Shown: in pieces, positions 24,218 to 36,873 of the stretch
How positions within the stretch are numbered: position 1 is the first letter of the stretch
Layout: every line of letters begins with the position of its first letter
Origin: Xestospongia bergquistia
Lineage: Eukaryota; Porifera; Demospongiae; Haplosclerida; Petrosiidae
Assembly: GCA_963965975.1 (NCBI GenBank)
Contig: OZ014411.1
Location: 6,433,001 to 6,497,000 of the forward strand
Length of the DNA: 64,000 bases
Reading direction: 5' to 3'
Translations under genes and position numbers: made by a program
Notes under the pieces: generated by a model
What the model was told of the DNA's origin: nothing
What the model saw: only the letters and a program-made list of their open reading frames with translations
Databases searched by the model: none

Positions 24218-25120
24218 TTAATGAATGAATAATTATATTTATAAAATTCTCCCAAAAATATTCAAAGTTTGGGTGTGTCTATTTAAAGAATAAACATGAT
24301 TTGGATAACAGATTTGATGACTTGAGTGATCATATCCAAAGATTTGTGCAGCTATTGAGTGCTATATTAATTGCATCTTTTAACATATGTTCCAGTCATT
24401 GCACAGGTGAGAATGCATAAAGTGCTGCATCTTTGTTAGAAAGGTGAATAAGAATGTCACTAAAATCAGACTCACCCTCTTTTGTTGGGTTATGGGGTGA
24501 ATGGATTGATGGGTTAATTCAAAATATTGTTATAGCAGTACAAATATACAATCTATGTGTTTTCAATGGTGTATTTTCATTGATTTAACAGGTAGTAATG
24601 GTAAGTAATTATAATACTTATATATTTGATGATATATTGACTTCAGCTGGAACACTAAATTGATCAAAAGCAAATCCTTTTACATTTCAGCATGTATTGT
24701 AGTAAAGATGCAAGTATTTTTTTTAATTTTTATTTAGATGTCGTGTGAGGCATCTACTCTACTCAATACATATGGCAAATAAATAGTGTTATAAACACAT
24801 CCCAAGTTGACACATTGTATTGTTGTAGTCAACCTTCAGACACCTAACACTCTTAAAATTATTCAAGGCATTTGTTCTAGTTTCATACTTATGCTTCAGT
24901 GTAACTACTGCATTTAAAATACTTCATAATCATACATATATAGTGCAAAAGACAGTTACCTATATAGCTCTGATCAAATCACTAATATTATTATACATTG
25001 GTGAACCCATTGGTGTGATGGCATGATATACTAGGGATACCTGTACTTATAACTTAACGAGTACAAGTTTTTATAATTTCTTGAACCCAAGGTTTGAGAT
25101 GTTCCTGCGATTTTAAATTG
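24214..25120 (+). pseudogene. Third Ig-receptor copy: decayed 5' part
   Basis: 24240-24420 copies the promoter and signal-peptide exon of the complete receptor (compare 19670-19825), but the start ATG is changed (gatcatATCCaaag against gatcATGcaagg) and 'aacat' is inserted. Further blocks match 19990-20250 and 20830-20950 (for example 'gatatactagggatacct'). Ig exons are missing or frameshifted. It ends near 25120. Confidence 0.7.
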
Positions 25121-25189
25121 GTGTTATATTTGTCATCTTGTATAAATATTGGAGGGACTTGCCCTCCTGTCTCTCTGTTCCTATTCTAA

Positions 25190-25235
25190 TGCACTTATGA
25201 ATTTAGTAACATTGGGAGCTGACCTAGATATAAGG
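25190..25235 (+). pseudogene. Possible short UGT remnant
   Basis: About 30 bp (25197-25227) match the UDP-glycosyltransferase gene around 27496-27525 (NLVALGAEL against NLVTLGADL) with three differences. The match is too short to be certain. Confidence 0.3.
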
Positions 25236-25565
25236 CAAACAATGTTGAAAGAAATAGTCATAAAACTACAATATTGATCATTGCATACACACGCACACAC
25301 ACGCACATGTATACCAATTTATTTGTGAACATGAGGGATGAGAATTTGATGATTTATATCTATATCACTACACTAATGCTCCATTCATTGCACATCTGTA
25401 TCATATTTTTCAAGGACAGATGTAGGCGTTTGAAACGCTGTTGTTAATATACATCATTGTCGTATACTATAGTATAATTTCTTTCAGCTAATTAATTATT
25501 ATTCATTATGGCGTGGTCAATTAAACTGTCTTGACACCGCCATCCATTACTCTGTATATCACGAA

Positions 25566-27217
25566 ATGGCATGGAAACCAAGTTTAGAGTTTGAAACCTC
25601 ACCTCCAAGAACGAGTAACGCTCGAATAGCAAGACGTCATAAAGTTAAGACTCCTGCCATTGTTAAAGTCAAGACAATACATCATAATGAGAACATCGCC
25701 TCCTCATCATATTGGGTAAGATATACATAGCTAGGCTAAGTTGTATATTGTCTGCTCTTCCCATCCATGATCATCAGCACTTCCAGTCTCAATGAAGGGG
25801 TTATGATGATTAAGTAAAAGAAGGTACAGATCATATAGTTGATATGAAGGGCTTGTTATCCCATTTTCTGAGACTTGTTCACAGTTATTGTGAGTGTACA
25901 CAGACTTGAATTACAATGACTATATTAATCAGATACAAAGTCTATGTATATGGCAATTAATTAATGCATTTGTTATCATTATTATAAAGCAAATATTAAA
26001 TTGAATAGAACAAGATAATAGCTATAAACATTAACTTAAATTGGAGAGCTTTGTAGTGTTGCTAAAAAGTTTCTTCTCAAGTAAGAGAATGAGTTCTAAG
26101 GCTTAGAGTAATCACGCCCAACATTATAGTGCTCGCAGTATATTAAATTAAATTGATTAGTTGTTATATATGGCCGTCGTCAATGTGCTAAGTTAATTTT
26201 ACTTGTTGCACACTATAATCATATCCAGTAATATAACAAACATCAAGAAGCAACGTGAAGTTTTTTAATACGTTAGTGACATCATGTGTATTTATTGCTG
26301 GAAATGTGTTATTAAATTCTGTAGACAAACCCTTTCCATTGTGAAAAACACTTCCTTCAACTTTGATGCCATGTTTTGTAATTTCCTTTTCCTACTATTA
26401 TTTTGTGTAATAATATTCATGAGGTAATAATCTCATGTGAAGATTTCCTTTCACATTAACACTAAATACCTTACTTTATAATGTCTTCTAAATTACTTAT
26501 CCCTTTGAGCAAATAATCCCAATGAGTTTTCACTGTTGATACTCTTTGTTAAAGAGAATTACTAGATTTGTTCAATGGTACAAACCATTTCTCTCTAGCT
26601 TATTGATTAGAGATATAACACTGTCATTCTTTAATTGGACTCAGTATAGTTGATGACATATGTCACCATTTTCTGCTGATGATAATGACAGTCTGTCCTT
26701 TTAGATATCTCCTCAGTTTGATGATAAAATGCAAAGTAAAGCCAGAAATGAAAGGAAAGTACAACCATCTAGATTATGTGGAAAGCAACAAATAATTCAG
26801 CCAACAACATTATTACCTAGTGATCATAAGAAAGATGTTGTGTCTTCTACTAAACAGATGAAGTTACAATTTGTTCATCAAGGCTTCAATTTAGTAGCAG
26901 ATGAGACAGCAACACAAAGTATGACGTCATTATAAAGTCATGGTTTTATATATACTCATTGTCTAAATATAGGACAACCTTTAAAACATGTGACAACTAC
27001 TGTTGATGAACAATTACATGATATCAGTATTAAGTTAGATGACATGTCACTAGAACCAGACTTTAATCCTTCATCATCAAGTACACCTTGTCATCATGTA
27101 CAGAGAACTGATGATACTTCTTTACATGGAGACAGTACAGTATCAACAATTTTAGCTCCAGATACACCTTATGAGTATCATGAATGTCGTCCTTATTGTC
27201 GTATTCACAATCATTAA
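25566..27217 (+). CDS. Small basic/Ser-rich protein of unknown function
   Basis: Exons 26705-26918 and 26973-27217 join in frame (phase 1) and end at TAA; encoded residues include ISPQFDDKMQSKARNERK and a C-terminus rich in His/Cys/Tyr (TPYEYHECRPYCRIHNH). A likely first exon starts at ATG 25566 (MAWKPSLEFETSPPRTSN). Its donor is unclear: the good GTAAGA donor at 25717 lies beyond an in-frame TAA at 25686. Weaker donors GTTAAG at 25644 or GTCAAG at 25668 keep phase 0. No known domain, signal or membrane segment. A relic of its exon 2 lies at 18955-19178. Confidence 0.5.
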
Positions 27218-27323
27218 AATTACAGTTATATTAATTTGTTAAACAAAAAACTATTCAATTCTATCAAAAGGGTAACAAAAAACAAGTAGGCAGTTCTCTG
27301 TGGGGGTAGCTTCCTGTTACAAA

Positions 27324-28940
27324 ATGTCAGCCCTTAAAACACTTTTAGCAATATTTTTTTTGTTTCATTCCTCGACCAGCGAGCAACCTCTACTTCCAAC
27401 TGAAACTCCCTCGGTGCTCCATACTCGTAACGAAGGCAAACATGATACCAGATTATCAATCTTGTTTCTCCACTCTATGTATCCATCTCATTTCTTGAAT
27501 TTAGTAGCATTGGGAGCTGAACTTGTGAGCAGAGGTCACCGAGTGACATCATTGGGACCAATAGTTGAAACTTATGAACATCTTCCTGAAAAGGCCAAAT
27601 CACGAGGCATAGAATTTATATCAGCTGATTTCATACCTCTCTGGGTATATAAACAAGATACAGAAAGTGGCAAACATCGAAACAATACAAACATTTTGAC
27701 AATGATGTATAGTGTGACTAATGTTCTATTTAATTCAAGTGAAAATGGTGACATCTATCTGGTCAAAATGAAGAAAATCATAGATACAATGAAGCCCGAT
27801 GACTATGACTATGTAGTGTCTGATATAACTGTTATGCCTCTCATGCACTATGTGTTGCATGCTTGGAAAGACATAAACATCATGATTGTCATGACAAGTT
27901 TACCTATACAACCTCAATATATAATACCATGGCCTTATCCAAGATTTCTTAGTCCATCCACTGACAACATGTCATTTTTTGACCGCTTTCTAAATACTAT
28001 TATATACAATCCTCTGGAGAGAGCAACATTTGTTTTGGTCAGTTTTATACTGAAAATTGACAAACATCAAGGAATCATTGATTACAGTACACTAATGGTA
28101 GAGCACCCTGTGATATTCAACTCCGTGATTGGATTTGATTGGCCTAAAACTAGACTTCCACTACAACATTATGTTGGCCCTATGTTTCTTCAACCATCGC
28201 CTCCCTTAGATCCTGTACTTGTTAATTGGTTGTCAAGTCATTTGTCAGACTCAAAAATTATTTATATTAGCATGGGAACAACTGGTGAGGTTACTGATGC
28301 TATGGCAAAAGCTTTTGTAGAACTTTCAAAGGACTACATCATAGTGTGGTCATTACATGAATCTAATCGTGACATACTTAACAGTGTAACCATTAATGAA
28401 AATCGAATCTATATTTCTCCCTGGATATCACAGCTAACAATGCTCCAACACCCATCTGTAGCTGTGGCAATTGTGCATTGTGGTATTAATGGTGTATTAG
28501 AAGCATTGTATTACTCTGTACCTGTTATATGCTTTCCAAAAGCCTTTGACCAATTTGATGTTGCACGTAGGCTAGAGTCACAAGGATTAGGACTATCATT
28601 TTCACCTACTCAAGTGACGATGGAAGATGTTATAGAATCAGTGCACAAACTCAGGGCAGATCACTATAGAGAACAAGTTAGAAAAATTAGTCGTTTATTA
28701 AGAGCCGCTGGAGGAGTAAAGAAAGGTGCTGATTTGGTAGAATTATATGCTGATGTAGGACATGATCATGGTATTCCGTCCTTTATTCGTTATAAATGGA
28801 GCTGGATACAATACTACAATGTTGATGTGTGGTTAATAATCATAAGTATAGTTACTATCATCATCTGGGGATGCTCTAAAGTATGCAGACATTGTTGTAA
28901 GTGTTGTTGCAGAGCTCGTCAAAAGACTAAGAGAGATTAA
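27324..28940 (+). CDS. UDP-glycosyltransferase (GT1), ER type I membrane protein
   Basis: Intronless, 538 residues, close to the ~530 of animal UGTs. Transfers a sugar from a UDP-sugar to small lipophilic molecules or lipids; donor and acceptor cannot be told. Signal peptide at the start (SALKTLLAIFFLFHSSTS). The C-terminal half has the GT1 signature region: ISPWISQLTMLQHPSVA, VHCGINGVLEALYYSVPVIC (His-Cys-Gly in place of the usual HGG) and FPKAFDQFDVARRLE. A membrane helix near 505-525 (WLIIISIVTIIIWG) precedes a Cys-rich basic tail ending KTKRD, which fits a KxKxx ER-retrieval signal. The frame opens slightly upstream without ATG; the ATG at 27324 leads directly into the signal peptide. Confidence 0.9.
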   Translation: MSALKTLLAIFFLFHSSTSEQPLLPTETPSVLHTRNEGKHDTRLSILFLHSMYPSHFLNLVALGAELVSRGHRVTSLGPIVETYEHLPEKAKSRGIEFISADFIPLWVYKQDTESGKHRNNTNILTMMYSVTNVLFNSSENGDIYLVKMKKIIDTMKPDDYDYVVSDITVMPLMHYVLHAWKDINIMIVMTSLPIQPQYIIPWPYPRFLSPSTDNMSFFDRFLNTIIYNPLERATFVLVSFILKIDKHQGIIDYSTLMVEHPVIFNSVIGFDWPKTRLPLQHYVGPMFLQPSPPLDPVLVNWLSSHLSDSKIIYISMGTTGEVTDAMAKAFVELSKDYIIVWSLHESNRDILNSVTINENRIYISPWISQLTMLQHPSVAVAIVHCGINGVLEALYYSVPVICFPKAFDQFDVARRLESQGLGLSFSPTQVTMEDVIESVHKLRADHYREQVRKISRLLRAAGGVKKGADLVELYADVGHDHGIPSFIRYKWSWIQYYNVDVWLIIISIVTIIIWGCSKVCRHCCKCCCRARQKTKRD

Positions 28941-29221
28941 ACTTTATATTCAAATAACACTTTATATAACTAGTCATTGTGATGCAACTTAAGATATTAT
29001 TCAGCAAATTAGCGTCTGCATGAATAATAGATAAAGTCAATTAACATTCCTTCAAGGGGCGTGACAATTATTAGTCAATTAGTGACGTTCTGTAGAACAC
29101 ACCTACTTGTCCCTGGAAAAAAGGTGTGTGCGTGTGTTTAAGCTTAACACAGGGAGTGGTATAGAGTCAATTACATAATATAATATATATATAATAAGTA
29201 GCAGTCTTCCGTGTACACGCA

Positions 29222-32200
29222 ATGGCCAGCGGTGAAGTATCTTCAGGTAATGTCATTAGATAGAGGTTATGTACATTATCTTCAGCTCTGGCTGAGTGAC
29301 CTGATCTCTTGAAAGTGAACTGTATCTAATTAGTATATATAGCTATTTTACAAGTGATGTGATTACATAGTATATGTTAGCTTTATATCACCTATCTGAT
29401 CTAATGATATGTTGTTCACTCTGTATATAGGACAATACAAACTTGATAGAAGATGTTTCCATCGCTCTCAAGTGATTGGTAGTAATCTATATTTGTGGGG
29501 TGGGGGCCCACCAGGAATGCCTCAAGTACACGACAATGATATGAAAAGAAAACTCACATCTCAAGTACAAATCTTCAATATTATATCTGGTAAATGGGAC
29601 ACTAAGCCCACCAAAGGCAAACCTCCACTAGCATGGACAGGCTATTCCTGTAGTTCATTGAACAATAATATCTATTACTTTGGAGGACATTGTGGTCATT
29701 CTATTTGTTACCATAATAGTCTCACTGAACTAGATACTTCCTCTCTAACCTGGACAGAGATATCACCCACAGATGATAGGAGACCAGTGATGAAGAGAGG
29801 CTTTGGTGATATGATATTGACTGAGTCTGGAGGAGTACATTGTCTTCTAGTTATAGGAGGTATTGGAACCCCACCATCTATATATCTACCACAAACACAC
29901 TATATTCCATCTCCTGGTGGTAGAGTACGTACTAATGAACAGAACCTATATAATATATCCACAGGTAAGTACATTTAAAATGTAACATATTGTACTCTTA
30001 ATACATCACATCACTGTATTGAGAGGAATACAATGGTATCAAAATTAACTTTGTAGCAAGCAGATAATTCTTTCACAAGATAATGACTTCACAATAAAAC
30101 ACTAATAGAGCTACGAAGGTTGTATAATTAGCAGAAATGTCTTTGGAAGACTAGAATGATTATAGGACTGTCTAGCAGGTGTAGTAAGACTGCCATGTTT
30201 ACATATTGTTCATATACGGCATTCAAATTAAATATTTGCTTTCTTAGACATAGTTAATTTTGTAAATTAGAGAATTACAAAAATCTATGTAGAAACATAA
30301 CAGACATCAGTTATTGATGAACAGGAAATGAACAGAATAATTCAATGTAGTGTCATCTCAATAGTACATTTTTCACAAGTAAGTAAACAGGTAGTAACAC
30401 TATAAATATTGTTTGGTGTGACTTTGCTGGGGGGGGGGGGGGGGGGGGGTTAAATTATAACCTTGTTACTGATATAGTCTATTCTAATATTGTAATATTT
30501 ATACTGAGCCATTACCAATATTGATATTAGTGAGAGTAAATCTGCAAACTTAGACCAAACCAATAGATCCACTAACAAACAATGGTCACATTGCTACTAT
30601 AATAAATGTTCTGTTTGTTAGATGAATGGATAGTACCTGATATCAGTGGACAGTGTATGCCATCTAATCATGGTTTTATTATGGAATCAATACACAATAC
30701 CAGAGCAGTCATCTTTGGTGGTGCAATTGAAGGTGGTAGCACATTTAGTAATACTATATATATAGTGGACATCATCAATAATACATTGGTATGTTATATT
30801 ATCATTTATACACTGACTAATAACATGTTATATAATGAGTATTAGTTGAGTTCATTTTTCTATTTCTAGCACTGGCAGACTATTACTAAACCTGACCTAG
30901 CAGTACATTGGCCTGAGGAAACATGGGCTCATGCTTCTAGTATTATCACTGGATCAATATCACCAATGCTAGTGATAATAGGGGGACGGAATAAGGACAA
31001 GAAAACACTAAAAGACTTCTGGATAATGGATATTAATAAGACTTCATGGACAAAGGTATGTCATGATGTGTCACTTAACTAGTTCTATGATAGTATGTAT
31101 CTGTTAAGTAGAAATGTTTGTTATAAATGATTTATGACATAACATCAGCTATAACATCATACTTTACAGCATTCTTAAGGTGATTATTTGAATCAATTTT
31201 TGTTCAAATTGATTTGGTATTAAAGGATTATGTTGTTTTGTATAAACTAATATATGTACATATATTACAGATTAATCTACCTAACTCTGTCACTGAGAGA
31301 TATGGCCACTCTCTATCAACATACATGAAGGCACCACACCGTGTGTGCTTAATTATAGTAGGAGGTACAGTGAAGTTTGGCTTACCTATCACAGACCCCA
31401 ATATAGCAATGATAATAGAACTAGGTAAGTAAGTCATTACATAGAAAAACCACTTTAAAACTACATAATTGATGTCATTGTACTTTGTATTATTGGAAAT
31501 TGCTGTGTCGTCCCAAGCTAATGAAAAGTTATCTGGATATATTTTACATGATATGCAATGACATTGTCAAGGAATATTGACAATTTTGTGTACCAAAATA
31601 CCTGATACATTAGTTGTAGGATATAAAGTGAAGTCATAAACATTTTGGTACATATCCATATTTGGATTTTTTATAATTAAAGCCAAAGAAATGAAGTCAG
31701 GCTAATTGACTAGAGTAACCACATACCTGTTACTATATTGTATACTGACATTAGTAAGTCTTGTATTTTCTAACATATAGTGCTCAATGATGGTCAATGG
31801 TCAGTAGACTTTGTACTAGACTCAAATGGAATGACCTTAACTGATAACTACCAACAAAGTGTACTCACAGAAGGAAGAAAAGAACAGCAACAAAATAAAT
31901 CAAGTCAAGACAACTTATCAGTTAAGGAGACAGTTCTTCAACCTAACTACCAAGGTTATCAAGAAAGGCTATTGAAAGTAGAATCTCAACAGGATAGACA
32001 ACAAGGTAATCTAACTGTTTTGATGTGGGTAGTTTATTTATGAATGGATGTATGGATGAATGATGAATGTGATTGGGTGTTTATATGGACATGGATATAT
32101 AGAATGGTTAGTGGATGGATGGATGAATGATGAGTGTGATTGGGTGTTTATATGGACATGGATATATAGAATGGTTAGTGGATGAATGGATGAATGATGA

Positions 32201-35200
32201 GTGTGATTGGGTGTTTATATGGACATGGATATATAGAATGGTTAGTGGATGAATGGATGAATGATGAGTGTGATTGGGTGTTTATATGGACATGGATATA
32301 TAGAATGGTTAGTGGATGGATGGATGAATGATGAGTGTGATTGGTTGTTTATATGGACATGGATATATAGAATGGTTAGTGGATGTATGGATGAATGATG
32401 AGTGTGATTGGGTGTTTATATGGACATGGATATATAGAATGGTTAGTGGATGAATGGATGAATGATGAGTGTGATTGGGTGTTTATATGGACATGGATAT
32501 ATAGAATGGTTAGTGGATGTATGGATGAATGATGAGTGTGATTGTGTGTTTATATGGACATGGATATATAGAATGGTTAGTGGATGAATGGATGAATGAT
32601 GAGTGTGATTGGGTGTTTATATGGACATGGATATATAGAATGGTTAGTGGATGTATGGATGAATGATGAGTGTGATTGGTTGTTTATATGGACATGGATA
32701 TATAGAATGGTTAGCACATACCTGTTACCATATTGTATACTGACATTAGTAAGTCTTGTATTTTCTAACATATAGTGCTCAATGATGGTCAATGGTCAGT
32801 AGACTTTGTACTAGACTCAAATGGATTGACCTTAACTGATAACTACCAACAAAGTTTACTCACAGAAGGAAGAAAAGAACAGCAACAAAATAAATCAAGT
32901 CAAGACAACTTATCAGTTAAGGAGATAGTTCTTCAACCTAACTACCAAGGTTATCAAGAAAGGCTATTGAAAGTAGAATCTCAACAGGATAGACAACAAG
33001 GTAATCTAACTGTTTTGATGTGGGTAGTTTATTTATGAATGGATGTATGGATGAATGATGAATGTGATTGGGTGTTTATATGGACATGGATATATAGAAT
33101 GGTTAGTGGATGAATTAATGGATGAATGATGAGTGTGATTGGGTGTTTATATGGACATGGATATATAGAATGGTTAGTGGATGTATGGATGAATGATGAG
33201 TGTGATTGGGTGTTTATATGGACATGGATATATAGAATGGTTAGTGGATGTATGGATGAATGATGAGTGTGATTGGGTGTTTATATGGACATGGATATAT
33301 AGAATGGTTAGTGGATGAATGGATGAATGATGAGTGTGATTGGGTGTTTATATGGACATGGATATATAGAATGGTTAGTGGATGAATGGATGAATGATGA
33401 GTGTGATTGGGTGTTTATATGGACATGGATATATAGAATGGTTACTGGATGGATGGATGAATGATGAGTGTGATTGGGTGTTTATATGGACATGGATATA
33501 TAGAATGGTTAGTGGATGAATGGATGAATGATGAGTGTGATTGGGTGTTTATATGGACATGGATATATAGAATGGTTAGTGGATGTATGGATGAATGATG
33601 AGTGTGATTGGGTGTTTATATGGACATGGATATATAGAATGGTTAGTGGATGGATGGATGAATGATGAGTGTGATTGGGTGTTTATATGGACATGGATAT
33701 ATAGAATGGTTAGTGGATGTATGGATGAATGATGAGTGTGATTGGGTGTTTATATGGACATGGATATATAGAATGGTTAGTGGATGGATGGATGAATGAT
33801 GAGTGTGATTGGGTGTTTATATGGACATGGATATATAGAATGGTTAGTGGATGAATGGATGAATGATGAGTGTGATTGGGTGTTTATATGGACATGGATA
33901 TATAGAATGGTTAGTGGATGGATGGATGAATGATGAGTGTGATTGGGTGTTTATATGGACATGGATATATAGAATGGTTACTGGATGGATGGATGAATGA
34001 TGAGTGTGATTGGGTGTTTATATGGACATGGATATATAGAATGGTTAGTGGATGAATTAATGGATGAATGATGAGTGTGATTGGGTGTTTATATGGACAT
34101 GGATATATAGAATGGTTAGTGGATGAATGGATGAATGATGAGTGTGATTGGGTGTTTATATGGACATGGATATATAGAATGGTTAGTGGATGTATGGATG
34201 AATGATGAGTGTGATTGGGTGTTTATATGGACATGGATATATAGAATGGTTAGTGGATGGATGGATGAATGATGAGTGTGATTGGGTGTTTATATGGACA
34301 TGGATATATAGAATGGTTAGTGGATGTATGGATGAATGATGAGTGTGATTGGGTGTTTATATGGACATGGATATATAGAATGGTTAGTGGATGAATGGAT
34401 GAATGATGAGTGTGATTGGGTGTTTATATGGACATGGATATATAGAATGGTTACTGGATGGATGGATGAATGATGAGTGTGATTGGGTGTTTATATGGAC
34501 ATGGATATATAGAATGGTTAGTGGATGAATTAATGGATGGGTTGGTGGGTAAGTGGATGGATGCATTGATGAACAGATGGGCACATGATGGATGTGTGTA
34601 TGGATGTATAGATTGATAAATGGATGTTTAGATGGATGGATATATAGATGGTTAAGTAGATGTTAAAAACAAATAGTCAATTAGGATACTGTATTATTTT
34701 TAGGTGAATTACAAGAAGTGAAGTCTGAGAGAGATCGATATCAACGAAGTAATCTTCATCTACTACAACAAATACAACGAACAGAACAAGCTAGACAAGA
34801 TATTGAACAACAGTCACAGGAGTATAGACGACAGTTACAAGATTGTCAACGACAATTGCAAGAGTCTCAAGAAACTGTTCGTAGTCTACAACAACAGTTA
34901 GAACAGCTTCGTTCACAACAGGGGCAGCCTCATTGGGTTGTGGGTAGAGAGGAAGTGACTATGACACATGAGGTCTTAGGTGGTGGGTCATATGGTGAAG
35001 TTAAAGTGGCTATGTTCCGAGGTTTAAGAGTAGCTGCTAAGTCTCTTCATGGTATCATTATCTCAGACTATACACGAGATCTTTTCTCTAGGGAAATGGA
35101 GATTGCTTCTAGAGTACGTCATCCTAATCTTGTCCAATTCATTGGAGCTACTAGAGTGGGTACACCCATTATCCTTACAGAGATCATGACAACTAGTCTT

Positions 35201-35695
35201 TACAAAGAGCTCCAAAAGAAGGCATTGACACAACCTCAAATATTTGGTATCAGTCAAGATGTTGCTTCAGCTCTGAACTACCTCCATCTATGGAAGCCCA
35301 ACCCTATTATACATCGAGATGTAAGTAGTCCTAATGTCCTGTTAGAACCATCAGTAGGTGATAGCTTCAAAGCTAAAGTAGCTGATTATGGAGCAGCTAA
35401 CCTTCAGCAACAAGCAAATACAGACATGCCAGGAAACCCAGCCTATGCTGCCCCAGAGTCACGTTATCCAGATGATCATACACCAGCAATGGATGTATAC
35501 AGTTACTCTGTTCTCCTAATGGAGATGATCTTACATTATCCACCTGCTATGACTGTTATAGAGAGAGAACAACAAGCTAGTAGAGTATCATGGTCTCCTA
35601 TGTCCTCTCTAATACAGAGGTGTATTAACCGAGATCATCGCCATCGTCCAACTATGACCCAGATCTTAGATGAACTTAAACTACTGAATGTCTAA
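29222..35695 (+). CDS. Kelch-propeller / coiled-coil / protein kinase (intact copy 1)
   Basis: Exons 29222-29246, 29431-29964, 30622-30788, 30870-31055, 31271-31424, 31781-32005, 32776-33000, 34704-35695 join to 2508 nt (835 residues with both copies of exon 6). Six kelch-like blades end in GG strands (LYLWGG, IYYFGGH, LLVIGG, AVIFGG, LVIIGG, LIIVGG). A Gln-rich coiled coil follows (RQDIEQQSQEYRRQLQDCQR...), then a kinase domain: GGGSYGEV P-loop, VAAKSL lysine, REMEIASR glutamate, HRDVSSPNVLL catalytic loop, DYG in place of DFG, YAAPES. The catalytic loop is TKL-like rather than classical Tyr type. No signal or membrane segment, so probably cytoplasmic. The only intact member of the local family. 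Confidence 0.85.
30429..30449. repeat. 21-base G homopolymer in intron 2
   Basis: An uninterrupted run of about 21 G lies in an otherwise AT-rich intron. It could form G-quadruplex; its exact length may also be a sequencing or assembly artefact. Confidence 0.8.
31722..33040 (+). repeat. Duplicated symmetric exon 6 of the kelch-kinase gene
   Basis: 31722-32040 and 32715-33035 are near-identical and include the intron end, acceptor, the 225-nt exon (31781-32005 and 32776-33000), donor and start of the next intron. Both exons are open and in phase 1-1, so including one, both or neither keeps the frame. They differ at only a few residues (for example GMTLTD/GLTLTD, KETVL/KEIVL). Confidence 0.85.
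32041..32712. repeat. 67-bp minisatellite array 1 (about 10 units)
   Basis: Tandem units starting 'agaatggttagtggatg' recur every 67 bp (for example 32101, 32168, 32235). Units vary mainly in ggatgGatg/ggatgAatg/ggatgTatg. Intronic, between the two exon 6 copies. Confidence 0.95.
33041..34620. repeat. 67-bp minisatellite array 2 (about 22 units)
   Basis: The same unit as array 1, with occasional 71-bp units carrying an extra 'atta' (near 33115, 34055, 34528). The right end decays into shorter ggatgg-type repeats up to about 34650. Intronic, before the kinase exon. Confidence 0.95.
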
Positions 35696-36870
35696 TGTAC
35701 TAGTCAATATCAAATCTGCTTACTAAACACGTTTTGTGTGGTACTTGTTAGAATTTGCATACACTTTCACTTTAATAGTAATATTTACTGTTTGTACAAT
35801 ATTAGGACATTGTATTACTACTACTTTTCTTAACAAGTTTGTGGAATTTAATAATTTCATCAGTACATATTATTATATGAGTATAAAGTATTCATTACCT
35901 GTATTACAAATGGATAGACAATCATCCTCATTACTAAACTTGCTAAAACAACTTGCTGAAGTGACAATATGTCAACTAAAGAGAGAGTTCTTGATTGTAA
36001 ATAGTTATCTTAATTGACTGTACTATATAGCTTAACAAATGAAAAAACTTAAATCTCAACAAATCTTAGTAATTTTATTAAACACTTCATTTAACATTAG
36101 TTTATCAAGCAAATTAAACATACACTGAAATGCTTAGTTTTAAAGTTAATACATTTAAAGACTATTAAAGCAACTAATTGTTATTTAAGCTTGCCACTTG
36201 AGCTGCAAAAACAAATGATGCAAGTCTCCTGTGCTATTCTAGAGATAAAGATCTGTTATTACTAATTGCTTTTGCTGGTTACTCAGAATGGCATTGTACC
36301 ATATACAAATCCCCTAACAACTTTAGAACACTAATATTGTATTGTCATGCTAGCGACAATTGTGGAGGTTTAGCACTGTGGATCTCAATGGGTGTCCTCA
36401 ATCAAGGTTACAGCAAGTTACTATCTTTGACTTTAACTAATGTTAAAGACAACAAGGAACATGACAAATTATGAAAATGGTGGAATACATAACAGTGAAG
36501 AGATGTTGCCATAATGATTAAAAACATCAGCAATACACTGTGCTGTCCTTACTAGTATATTCATAGAACAAGTATCAGAATTATCATGATAAAACGATGC
36601 TTTTGTTTTATACCACAAACACTGCAACAATAAAGTGTATGATTGATTTAGTTATTAAAATTGTGTCAGTTCATTATAATTCTATAATACATCTCTTACA
36701 ACTAACTTTACAAAGCATAGTATACTTTATAATGCTCAATATTTTTGAAGTACTGTTATATAGGTGACCTTGTTATCTACTATAACTTAGTCTTAATACT
36801 TCCAAACATGTTATACTAGTAGTAGACTACCACATTGTATATGACGTTAGTACTCTTGCGTTCTCTCACA
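35696..36870. other. 3' flank of kelch-kinase copy 1
   Basis: The first ~320 bp is related to the 3' flanks of copies 2 and 3 (42890-43300, 48449-48860) and contains an open frame ending 36017 that is partly shared with them (TxCQLxRxFLxV). The rest is AT-rich with no recognised gene. Confidence 0.5.
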
Positions 36871-36873
36871 TAG

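Noticed and set aside
25285-25310. CA-rich microsatellite (also 41022-41042)
   Set aside because: Short, ordinary simple repeats with no link to a feature.
32041-34620. Regular spaced repeats resembling a CRISPR array, and open frames on the minus strand inside them
   Set aside because: Units are 67 bp and identical throughout with no unique spacers; the frames come from the repeat itself, the period is not a multiple of three, and the arrays are inside introns of a eukaryotic gene.
36140-36860. Possible tRNA or small RNA genes in intergenic stretches
   Set aside because: No A-box/B-box pair or cloverleaf was found by eye here or elsewhere in the window.
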